A stretch of DNA of 64,000 nucleotides. It comes from Mesodorylaimus sp. YZB2_4. Its lineage: Eukaryota > Nematoda > Enoplea > Dorylaimida > Dorylaimidae. The position numbers were made by a program, and so were the translations under genes. The notes below the pieces were generated by a model. That model saw only the letters and a list, made by a program, of their open reading frames with translations. It was not told the origin of the DNA and did not search any database. Positions 47,905 through 58,190 of this stretch are shown piece by piece; within the stretch, counting starts at the first letter, position 1; every line of letters begins with the position of its first letter. The stretch lies in NCBI GenBank assembly GCA_030248295.1, contig JASANH010001263.1:248001-312000 (forward strand), written 5' to 3'.

Positions 47905-49754
47905 TTCCCGACTGGTGTTCGCGGGCCAGTTTCCTGATTTCCCTCTCGTTCGGCTCTTACAACCTCACGGCACTGGATGAATCTCCCGCAGCAAAATGTA
48001 AAAGGCGAGCCACAGATTTGCTCATTTCGCTCGAAAGATTGATTCGTTCGCGTTATCAGAATGGCTGCTCAAAACTGACATCCTCAGCTGGAATACGTGC
48101 AACTCTGCCCTCCAAGACAGGGTTGCTGGCCTGAGCCGTGCACCAACGCCTTATGAAACTGAGCCACCGCGGCTCCACACCAATTCGTGGACCGCAAATG
48201 GCCCGAAGCTTGTACCTGGCTCGCTACGGCCAAGAAATGCACGAACGAGCCATTTTTGCGAGTCCACGTCGCATCTGTTCAGACAGCACAAACGCGTCCA
48301 CACTTTGTAAAAAATCGTTAGTCACGAGGCCCATTAACGGCACGAACTCCATCGAACACGCAATCTCTCGCACTGTTACTACATCGAGCTCATCGACAGA
48401 TCATCACACCACACCAATCATCGATCATCCACACCGCTTCTCGCCCTTCGTCTTCCCTTTCATCGATCATCCACCCTTCATTTTGCGCGACACTTCCGCA
48501 CGTTGCTGGGTCGCTGAGAGCCGGGCTAGCAGGTTGCGCACGCGATTGTGGGCCTCTTGCCGAAAGACGGTCCGACGGAAGTCGTGCATTTCTTGGTCGT
48601 AGCGAGCCAGGTCCTGCTTGGCACGTTCCCTGAAAAGATGACACCCTTAGCCCTTAGCGAGTGGGGGGACAAGGCACGATCTTACTTGAATGGGGCTTTC
48701 TCCTCCTCCGACATGGCCCTCCAAATCTTGGCGATCTCTTGCACTCGCTCCGTATCGGCCCAGTTCGGGTACCGCTGCTGAATTGTGGGGCGCATATGCG
48801 AGACGAACCAAATGAAAGATGGACGGCAGCGTTTGGGCGGCGTCAACTGAAACAGCACGGCCTGAAACAGTCGTCAGTCTCAGGGCGAAGTAGGAAACCA
48901 CTCACCCCGAGCCAGTGCCGGTTGTATTTGGTCCGATGGCGATATTTCGGTGGTCGACCCTGACCCTTGTACGCCGCGACCCACTTAGCCTTGACCTTCT
49001 TGCACCGCTCGAGGTCTTCCTTGAACATGTCGACGTACGGCTGCTTTTCTTGATCGCTCATGACGCGCCACGCGTGGCCCATCGCGCGCGTGATGCACTG
49101 CGACATCCTAAAACAACGGTGGTTTGAGTGCTCGCACGTTCCGGCAGCAAAGCACTCGCCTCGTATTCAGTACTCGAGAGAATCGAGCGTAGTTGGATTG
49201 GCAAAAGAAGATGTATGGATTCTTTACAAGCTTCGGGCCCGCTCGTTCCCACTGCTCCTCCATGAGCCAGAAGTCCTGCAGGGTGGGGTTGTCGATCCCA
49301 GCGTCGTTCATTTCCGCAGCGATCCAACCTTCGAACCAGCCGCACCGCCCGAAAGAACTGATTCAAATGGCCTGCAGTGCACAAAGACATGATGTGCTGG
49401 TTGGGTTATGGCAGTGTAAGGCCTGGGAAGTACTTGCACATTATCAGCGGGAGCTCGAATCCAAGCTGCATCTGCTTGCACTACTGCCTCAGATGGCTGC
49501 TCGGCCAGGCTTGTTGTCTATGTTGATGCAGAGCTACTGCTTGAGAAGAGATCGTACACGGAAATGCAGCATTCGTGCGAGGAAGTGAGAGTTATCTTGC
49601 CACAGTAGCAAGCCTGATAAGCAGATACAGTATATCAAGGCATTCTCATCGGCTGTTCGATGCCGGCGGCTAAAACTACTGGAACTTGATTCCTTGCTGT
49701 TGCAGTTACCAGCTTGATCTGTTGATGATGGATGCCCTATTGTTAAAATCGAAT
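47905..49754 (-). repeat. Compound repeat with HMG-box gene, copy B (longest copy)
   Basis: Inverted relative to copy A. On the minus strand it reads leader (49754-49610), a segment of about 500 bases that copy A lacks (49610-49110), a four-exon HMG gene, spacer, tRNA-like patch and tail. Together with copy A it makes a large inverted duplication around 7.3 kb of unique and transposon DNA. A 50-base patch near 48195-48245 is unique to this copy and made of gene fragments in opposite orientation. Confidence 0.85.
48467..49311 (-). CDS. Double HMG-box (TFAM-like) protein, intact copy B
   Basis: Four exons on the minus strand: 49311-49160, 49107-48906, 48861-48686 and 48629-48467; 230 residues, in frame. 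HMG box 1 is split by an intron: KLVKNPYIFFCQSNYARFSR in exon 1, then MGHAWRVMSDQEKQPYVDMF. Box 2 is in exon 3: PPKRCRPSFIWFVSHMRP, WADTERVQEIAKIWRAM. A basic tail (RVRNLLARLSATQQRAEVSR) follows. Two boxes and a basic tail fit mitochondrial TFAM or an HMGB-like DNA-bending protein. The first intron starts GC (AG|gcgagt), the only way to keep the frame. Upstream on the same strand (49390) another frame starts MSLCTAGHLNQFFRAVRLVR, like a mitochondrial presequence, but is out of frame with the ATG at 49311. It may be a functional gene, or a young duplicate carried by the repeat. Confidence 0.65.
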
Positions 49755-49763
49755 GTACTAAGA

Positions 49764-49857
49764 TTGGCTGGGGATCGGCTAAGTTTCACATTGTTGTGCA
49801 GATCTAGCACAGGAGGGACCTCATGGGCATTTCGGACAAAATAAGCGAATTCGACTT
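49764..49857 (-). pseudogene. GST exon 2 fragment
   Basis: On the minus strand this copies about 95 bases of exon 2 of the GST gene at 50.1-51.1 kb, including the TCCGAAATGCCCATG start of the exon and GTGAAACTTAGCC. It has substitutions and a stop soon after MPMRSLLC, and no other exons, so it is a stray pseudo-exon. It lies directly against the outer edge of HMG copy B. Confidence 0.75.
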
Positions 49858-50074
49858 AATCAAATATTAAAAAACGTTCAAGCAGTTCTGACTGCGTGGC
49901 TGTCGCCCTTGGAACTCGCTAACCTCTGATCATCTGCAAAACGGGGCAACGGAATTTTGTCAGTCCAGTCCACATAAAGTCATTCTGATCCACGATAAAA
50001 GTTCCCGTCATAATCGTGATCGGAATTTTATTCATGGACATACTGTATTGACTAGAACAAGTTATCGGACTTGC

Positions 50075-51123
50075 TCACAGTTGATACTTTGGGCGCGTCA
50101 CGACACGGTTCTTGATGTTCGGTATTTGATGGACACGTCGACAGTGAGCGAGCAGTTTGGGATATTTATCAACCAGGTCCTTTATGTTGAGTGTTATCTC
50201 GAGGCGGTCGATCAGCTCAGCCACGTACAAATCTGACCAATGAATCTAAAATTCATATAAAATCAAATGCTGCTGTATTTTTTACCTGTTGTTGCTGTTG
50301 TTGTGGCATGAAACAAGTAGGCACAATAAACTACAGTAGATATGACCCCCTACAAAACAGTGAATAACGACCGTCATGCCGGACCCATGCTGGCGGATTG
50401 CGAATGCTTACAGATTGACCACAAAACCAGGTCTTGTCGCTGATCATGTTTTCAAGCAAGCTGAAGAGTGGAATAAAACCACTATTTTCCAGTTCGGCCC
50501 ATGTTTCCTTCTAAAGTCAAGAGTGCACTTTAGCGTTCTTTGACTGGTACTCTATCACAGCAACGGCTTACCATCTTGGCTTGATCGTTGGCAAAGCGAG
50601 CTACAATCCATGGACGAAAATACGGACGATAGAGGTCTTCAATAGCACCTGCTATCTGATCGCCCCATGCGTTCTCCAGGTCGTCTTTGCTTGTCAATCC
50701 TGAATTACACCTTGGTTGTTTCGAGGTTAGAACAAAGTCGGGTGGCTATCATGAAAAGACCACAGGACGCAAACATGGGCAGCCGCAAAAGAAACAGACG
50801 GAGCTTCCAAGCAGACAGTAGCTTACCATATTTGGTCGCCAAATATCTTCCAATGGCTAATGATTGGCTAAGTTTCACACCGTTGTCCAATTCCAGTACA
50901 GGAAGGACCCCCATGGGCATTTCTGACAAAAGAAGCGAATGCGAGTTCATCAAAGTTAAATCTCTGCATGCGAACACTTGCCATTCTTTTTTGACTGAAA
51001 CCACGTGTCGTCTCGTTCAATCGTAACTTCTTCGTAAGGCACATTTGCATAAGCAAAGATATAGCGAATAAATTCGCATCGTCCTCGAAGCGGGAAGTAA
51101 TACAGTTTGTATTTGGAGGCCAT
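50075..51123 (-). CDS. Sigma-class glutathione S-transferase
   Basis: Five exons on the minus strand: 51123-50982, 50922-50827, 50699-50572, 50510-50412 and 50245-50075; 211 residues in frame. It resembles hematopoietic prostaglandin D synthase and invertebrate sigma GSTs: MASKYKLYYFPLRGRCEFIR with the catalytic Tyr at 8 or 9, MPMGVLPVLELDNG, the glutathione-binding QSLAIGRYLA, and C-terminal helices ending GQSIHWSDLYVAELIDRL and KYPKLLAHCRRVHQIPNIK. It should conjugate glutathione to electrophiles or lipid peroxides in the cytosol. Intron 1 must use a GC donor (AAT G|gcaagt), since the GT two bases on breaks the frame; the paralogue at 63.7 kb keeps the same phase with a GT donor. A CAA/ACA-rich piece at 50286-50349 has splice-like ends but is not needed. 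Confidence 0.9.
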
Positions 51124-52262
51124 CTCTAATTCGGTTCTCAACCACACAGAGACTATTACGTCGGTGAGCAGTACACAACACAACTTTTCAAGCAGGGCGA
51201 ACTGGGCTGAAATATCACGTGTTTGTCGAGTAAGGCCTCCTGGTCCTTCCAGCAAAGAAAGATAAGGCAGAATCTACACGACATAGGAGTTCAGGCATGC
51301 TGCACTTTCACGGACTGCTGTAAATTAAGATGTTGCATGTGCACTAAAAAGTTCGCATAACCATGTGCCTGTGCATTCCTGTACCACTATAGTGGTAGGG
51401 AGTACACAGGTAGGCACAGGATACAATATACATGCGACAAATTGGTGCAAATCCCATACCCAACAAGTACTATAAGATCCAAATGCAGATGCAAGCTTTC
51501 CACGTCAGTGGCTGGCGCCCCAGGGAAAATTGGTTTAGGTATTGCACACCTGTCTGCATACCTGCATAATTGTGCCTGCTGGTGTCCCCTGCGAGTTATT
51601 TATGGCTCCAACTCGTACGGTTCGAGTCACTCACTTAAATGTCAAGATTTTTAGCAGGTACGCTCTATGTACAAGTGTCCTGGTATCTGAACTTCAAGTA
51701 CGAGAATGGGTGCGGACGGAATGCCTTTCAACTTCGATTACACACCTGAAGGAGTCAAGTGGCCAGAGGGAAAACGCGTTCGGCTGTTTTGACATTTCAT
51801 ACCAGTTGTAGAAGGCGCTGTTGCTTGTCATTCGTCTTGGCACTAATGTGGTGCCAAGGTTGGGCCGCTGTTTAGACGCCGAGTTCTCTGCCTTGAGCGC
51901 CAATTCTCTTCGTATGCGCTGCCGTGCTTTGGATTAGATTTTTTGCCCACGACTGTAAAATAGTGCAATTTTTCATAAATTTACGTCATCATTCGCTAGC
52001 ATCACGAGTGTGTGTGTTGACATAGTGCTGGCTGTCGTCGTGGGCTGCTAGGCGCTGTATCGACGTTCTATTACGTCAGCCACGTGGCTAGGATTCTTCA
52101 TCCAGCCTAGAGGCTTAGGGTTTCTATTGTTGTCTAGATTACGTACGCCACGTGAGCAGTGCTGCCGGGCTGGTAGAGGCTTATTGAATTAAGGCATAAG
52201 GTAATTTTCGGCTCTTTCTCACGAAATTACAAGCAGCATACCCTTTGAGTTTCGTCATAGCC
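51124..52262. other. Region between GST and cystathionine gamma-lyase
   Basis: Divergent promoter region for the GST (-) and CTH (+). Short frames only. ACGTCAC/CACGTGGC-like motifs occur near 52080 and 52150. No repeat recognised. Confidence 0.4.
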
Positions 52263-55111
52263 ATGTCGACCTTCCCACATTTTGCTACGAATGCCATCCA
52301 CGTTGGACAAGAGGCAGAGAACTGGAGTAATTACGAATGCGTCCCGCCCATATGTCTGGCCACCACCTTCAAGCAAGAACACCCTGGCCAGCCGAAGGTA
52401 AGTTTACTTACTCAAGTGTCCTATTCATGCACCGAGATACGATGTAGAGGGGTCAGAAAGGGGGTCTGTAAGAGAGGCAAATACAGTACAATTTAGATGT
52501 TTTTTGAGACAGTGCCAGCCAATTTAAGATATGTTGTAAAGATGATCTATTTCACCTACTATTAGCTGAATTAGAGGCACATTCTGCCTTTTACCCTTCT
52601 TAGGACTTACATGCGGAATAAAAGTAAATGAAAGCAAATGCGCATGCCATCTCCTTGTACATGGCGGAGGTCACCCGTCAAAACACACTGATAGTAGGGG
52701 CTGTAAGTAAGAATGGCTTATACTGTACATACAGTCCAGTTGGACGGGGCTTACTGAGGGGAGGCAATAACATAAGTACCTACCTGATCAAAGTGATCAA
52801 ACGATCGATATTTCAGAAATTTGATTATTCCCGAGCTGGAAACGGAACAAGAGACGTCGTTGAGAAATGTTTGGCTTCGTTAGAGGATGCCAAGTACTGT
52901 AAGTGTAGGGAGGAGTCCATGTGTTTAGGGAGGAGTCCAGACTCGATGATGGTACTGTCTCTTCCATTTCAGGTCACGTATTTGCCAGTGGTTTATCAGC
53001 CACCATGGCCGTTTGCGGTCTGGGCAGTGCTGGTGACCATATCATGTGCTGTGACGATGTGTATGGAGGCACCCAACGCTACTTGAGGCGTGTGGCCGTG
53101 AAAGGAGGCATTCGAACAGACTTGGTCGACTTGACAGACTTGAAAGAAGTCGAGAAAGCAATCACGCCCGAAACTAAGGCAAGGAAGGCTTGTTACGGGG
53201 GAGGAGGCTGTGAAATGGCCTGAGTATCAGGTCTGATCTGACCAGAGGTCTCAATTGTCGATCCGATTCCATCTGATCACTTTTGTATTAAATTAATGGG
53301 AAACGGGACTTGAAAAATTTTTGGTATCCCCGAATCATGAACTAGACAAGTACCCTGATGTGTTCAGATCTAGTTCGATATCGCCCTATCCGGCCTGGTC
53401 AGGCCTACAAAGTGTGATCTTCGATTGTCTGACCTGGAGTCTGATTAAAGATGTGAAGCGACATGGTCCATTTGTCAATATCAATTGAAACCTGCCTCTA
53501 TGATCCTCTGAGCATTTTTGGACTATCACTTACCTTTGGCACTTATTTTCAGATTGTTTGGATCGAATCGCCAACGAATCCGCTGTTGAAAGTCATCGAT
53601 ATTCGAGCAGTATGCGATATAGTCCGGCGAATTCAACCGAAAGCCTTTATCGTAGTGGACAACACTTTCATGACGCCATACTTTCAAGTACGGGTCACTT
53701 CCTCTACGCGGCTCCTAATGCTGCATAGTCTCGCTTTTGTAGAGACCACTCGAGTTAGGAGCTGACATTGTTGTCCATTCCATAACAAAGTACTTAAATG
53801 GTGAGAGCAGAGAGGACTGCCAGTTCCAGCATGGTGGAGTAAAATAGTTGCTGCTGTTTTAGGTCACGTGGATGTGGTTATGGGATGCGCCATGACAAAT
53901 GACGCTATGATTGCCGAACACTTAAAATTCTTCCAACTTGGTGAGCTTGCCTGTTGTCGGATCCTACTGACTCTGGGTTTCGGAATATGAGTCGAGGCTT
54001 GAGGTCTACATAGTAAAAGACGTACCGGGGTGATGGGAGATAATGACATAATGCTCCTTCGAATGTAGAACCTGTAGGAGGTCAAACTTATAAGAGGCTT
54101 ATAAACGAGAGATCAGTGAGTGCATCGTAAGCTAACCCATATTTGTCTCCGATAAGCCTCACTCAACAAAAACTATGCGAGGCCACCGAGGGGCAGATAC
54201 TCGTGGTACCTTGCAAGCGTAATAAAATGACGTTTGAACCATCAAACCGACCAGTGTGCTTAGATAATCAAGTGCAGACCTCTGAGAACTCATCGTCAGA
54301 ATGGAGCATGGATTCCATCTCACAGCTCCGTTTGCCGTTGCGCGAATACATGCTGAAGTTACCCAACTGACCATCTAATAAATAGTGTGACGCTAAAAGA
54401 CTGTCGAATCCGCTTATGAATCGCTGATCTACTATGAAATATGGACTTTTAAAAAAGCCAGATATTTGCTCTCTACTTTTACTGCCTTTAATTTTCCATT
54501 TCAGCTGTTGGGGCCAACCCATCGCCATTCGACTGCTATCTGGTCAACCGCGGCGTCAAGACGTTACACCTAAGAATGAAAGCTCACTACGAGAACGCTA
54601 TGCGTGTTGCGCAGTACTTAGAAGGACATGCATGGGTGGAACGCGTTATGTACCCCGCCCTGCCGTCTCATCCTCAACACGAAGTCCATAAGAAACAGTC
54701 TAAAGGAATGAGCGGCATGATGTCGTTCTACTTGAAAGGAAATCTGGACGAAACCATACAATTCCTGAAGAATTTGAAGGTAGCTTACTGTTTTTTTGTT
54801 TCCTACAGTAGTATACTGTAATACTGCATCTTTGTTTCAGCTATTTACTCTGGCAGAATCGTTAGGCGGCTACGAAAGTTTGGCTGAGCATCCGTAAGTC
54901 ATCATTTGTCCTTCGTTTTGGCCTGATTGGCCAGAGTTCTTGTTTTAGAGCGCTAATGACCCACGCTTCAGTCCCTGCTGATGAACGAGCTAAGTTGGGC
55001 ATAGGGGACAATTTGATTCGTTTGAGTATCGGCGTGGAAGACGTGGAGGATTTGATCGCCGATTTGGAGCAAGCATTTGAAAAACTAAGTCTTCATCGGG
55101 CAGTGACCTAG
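52263..55111 (+). CDS. CTH: Cystathionine gamma-lyase
   Basis: Nine exons: 52263-52397, 52817-52898, 52973-53178, 53553-53687, 53743-53800, 53863-53940, 54505-54779, 54841-54893 and 54949-55111; 394 residues in frame (human 405). This PLP enzyme cleaves cystathionine to cysteine, 2-oxobutyrate and ammonia in transsulfuration, and can release hydrogen sulfide. Visible motifs: [88 protein letters not shown], the PLP-lysine site [12 protein letters not shown], and [12 protein letters not shown] near the C-terminus. Intron 3 starts GC (AAG|gcaagg); the frame and the conserved PETK-IVWIE junction confirm it. The first intron (420 bases) and the intron before exon 7 (564 bases) are the largest. Confidence 0.96.
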
Positions 55112-58100
55112 AAAGTGACAACTTGACAGTTTCTGGTTGAGTGAGGGTTGGTTTCCCGGAGAAGATTGGGATTGGCGAACGATGCACCATGTACGAGGGT
55201 CGTAACCACAAAGGTGTGCGGATGCTAAAGGGTTGAAGAAAAAAGAGATTTTTTAAAGAAGTCGATCGTATCAGCTACTGATGGTTCGCGGTACGATATG
55301 CCGTGAGACTAAACATGCCGAGCGCTGATTACGGCTAGTGGCGCTCCTGGTTTTAATGACGCCATTTGCGGGCCTTCGGGTACAAATCCATGTTTTTGCA
55401 CCCTCACTCTCATCAGCTATTTCCACAACGCCCTTTTCTTTTCTCTGCCATAAACATCAGCCATCGCGCAAACTTGTTCTTTTCCGTGGTGCATAATAAA
55501 TGTCCATTGCTGGCCTTGCAGACAGCTTCGAAGTGAGCCATCGGGAGCATGGGAAGGTGGCTCGACCGACTGGCGTTACTCCGTCGGACTGGTTTGTGAC
55601 TCGCACTACTTTGAAAGGAAGAAATTGACTTTCAATTTTTCTTTTCACGGAACCTAAAGATTCCCAAGAGGGGGAACCACTTTGTGAACGCTCTCCTTCC
55701 GTTCCTGCTGGCATGAGATTATCGGATATGGTTGAGCCTGCCAAATTCGCCCACTCGTTTCGTCCTTGCATTTTCCCATTAGAGGAGATGCCTGCAAATA
55801 ATTTAATGGTTCATTAGTCTCAGTGCAGATGGCCGATGGTACGCTCGCAAATCTAATTTGCCATCTGCTTCCTCGCCTCGTCCTAAACGAATGACTCTTT
55901 GCAGCCAGCGGGCTCCCCCTTTCATTGTGCGTGTGTGTCCATTTCCAGCGAGATCTCTTTCCTCCAATACCCGTCTCGGTTGACAGTGATTTATAAGACA
56001 CCAACAGCATACTGAAATGCGTGCACTGGTTCGCCTTGGGCAGGGATAGTGGTGGCTGGTTCATTCAGAATGCATAGTCGAGGGAGTCTTTTCTGCTTCT
56101 AGCGTAATTACTTAGTTATCAATTTTTGAATGCGGTACCTTCCTCGGGCAGTCCTCCTTAATATGACCATGCGGAATTTGTATTCTAAAGATATCTTTGC
56201 ATAGCTGATGACAAGGATTTGGTTCTTGGGCTAACTGAGCGAGTGCAATGATAGAAGATAGCTTCCCTCGTAGCATTCCAAAGCAGATAACGGGTTTATC
56301 GATGTAAAAAGTGGGAGTGAGGCGCAAGGCATCTTGTGCCTATCTTTGACTCGCACAGTATTTTCCTAACATGGATGTTGACTAGGGCCTGGCAACGCGA
56401 ACTATGAAACATGGCCGTTATGCGGGATGCGGCCTTTTCCGTGCCTGGCCCATATTGCTTATTCTTTATGACTCTTACATCGGAATCACGACCCAAAACT
56501 TGAATGGCATTAGTCGGGCTGACTCGCCGTGACACATGCGGTGTAAAATCCTATTTTCATAGTCTCGGCTGTTGTAAGTGTAATTGCATAGCCCCAGTGA
56601 ATACCTAATTTGGAAAGCGTGCAAAGGAAGGCGCTTTTTCTGCTTTGCCCGTAATGTCATAATTGTGAAATGGAGTTAGTTTTGGCGTAGGACTTATGTT
56701 TGACATTGTAACGCGCTCTGCCGAAAGCTGTCTCCGCGTGAGAAAACTGGATGTGGTGAGGCGTTGCTCAGGCGAAACGTGTTGTACTGTAGGTTTAGCC
56801 CTCTTCGTATCAATGTTTATTTTGTGATAACTATCATAAACGCCGTGTTTGAGTCAAAGTGCGGTGATATATTTCGATTCATCGTCCTTGATGCAGCTGG
56901 TGATAAAGAGGATTGTCGGTGCTAATCTTTGTTGATTTCATGTCATTCGGGTTCGAAGACGAATGCGGCCATTCACTTTTAATCATCTTGTTTGTGTCGA
57001 GGGTTTAGTTGAATCAGATTGTGAGCCTGGCTTGCGCGCAGATGGGTGCTATATGGGTGAGCATGGGGAGGTTAGGGTATATGGTTGGAGGGGTTTTTGG
57101 CTTCTTGTAACAACTCTAATTTCGAAATCGATGGCGTAACGCTTTTATGAGGGCTGATAATGCCGGATGGTAAAAAGTTTGTGCAGTTCTTATTATTGGG
57201 GTTGGGTTTATATATAGCTGTGTGGTGTGGACAAGCGTAAGGGCTCTAGCGTGCGATAAGATTCTGCACTTTTTCCAACGCGGTGAAGATTTCTAGCTGC
57301 TTCGCTTACCGCATCGTTATTTCGCCGGCCCATTTTTCGAGTGTGAGGCCCGGCAGTTGTTAAGATTCTTCTTCCGGCGGGTCTGGTTGCAAGTGAAGAA
57401 GCAACCAGGCGGCAGCCAAACTTGACTCATTTCTTCGTCCATCTCACACTCACTGCGCCCCTGTGTTGATCGTCATAGTCGTTAAGTCTGGAGGCGGCAC
57501 TCGGGCTCGGCTGTTCTAGGCCTCTTAGAAAAACTACTGGCGCGCGCATGGACTCTCTAACGATAAGCACTTTGGTGACCAACTGTGGCCGCATATAAAT
57601 CACTCTCGCTTATCCCCCGAGTCTAGGACGCCGTCTTTCCTAAAAAGGCCATCATTGCCTTGCTGAAGTCAATTGAGCGCGGGCTGTGCCATGGGTGTCG
57701 ATGTCGAGCCAATGAATGCTTGTGGCTCGTTTTTGCAGCACGAATGCACTCTTATATCGCGAAACCAGTTCTCGCACCATTTCTCGAATCGCTTTCTTTC
57801 TTCACTAGGCTGCTGTTCAAATTGAGTTGAAAACTGTTTACGTAGAAGATATACCGCTACTTTATCCTGTTTGACCGCGTAGCTACTAAAACATTAAGCA
57901 ATGCACAAAATTGCCAGCTGCTTTTTGACCCTTTTCCGATTCTGAGCGAGACTGTATTGCCGAGAGACACACAACGCCATACTTGCTTGTTAGAAACGAG
58001 CATCCATGTGCAAGAATAGAAAACGAAATTTCTCTTCTTCTCGTAGCCTAAAACCGATTACGCGTCGATCCAATTTGTTGGGTGCAAGCCAGATCATAGC

Positions 58101-58190
58101 CCTGCTTTTCCCTGATCGCTCTGTCCGCTCCGACAAGGCCAACACTTGCGCGAGTAACTCGATTTCTGAGACCCGGTTTCGGCCGCCGCA
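55112..58190. other. Long stretch without a confirmed gene
   Basis: About 3 kb. On the minus strand an open stretch at 55457-55794, preceded by an acceptor-like ttatttgcag, codes a Ser/Arg-rich peptide of about 110 residues with FKVVRVTNQSDGVTPVGR; it could be a terminal exon but I find no family and no upstream exons. The rest (56.1-58.2 kb) has short frames only. Confidence 0.35.

Noticed and set aside
50286-50349. Extra GST exon between exons 4 and 5
   Set aside because: It has splice-like ends, but including it breaks the frame, and the GQS-IHWSDLY junction is already continuous with the family without it.
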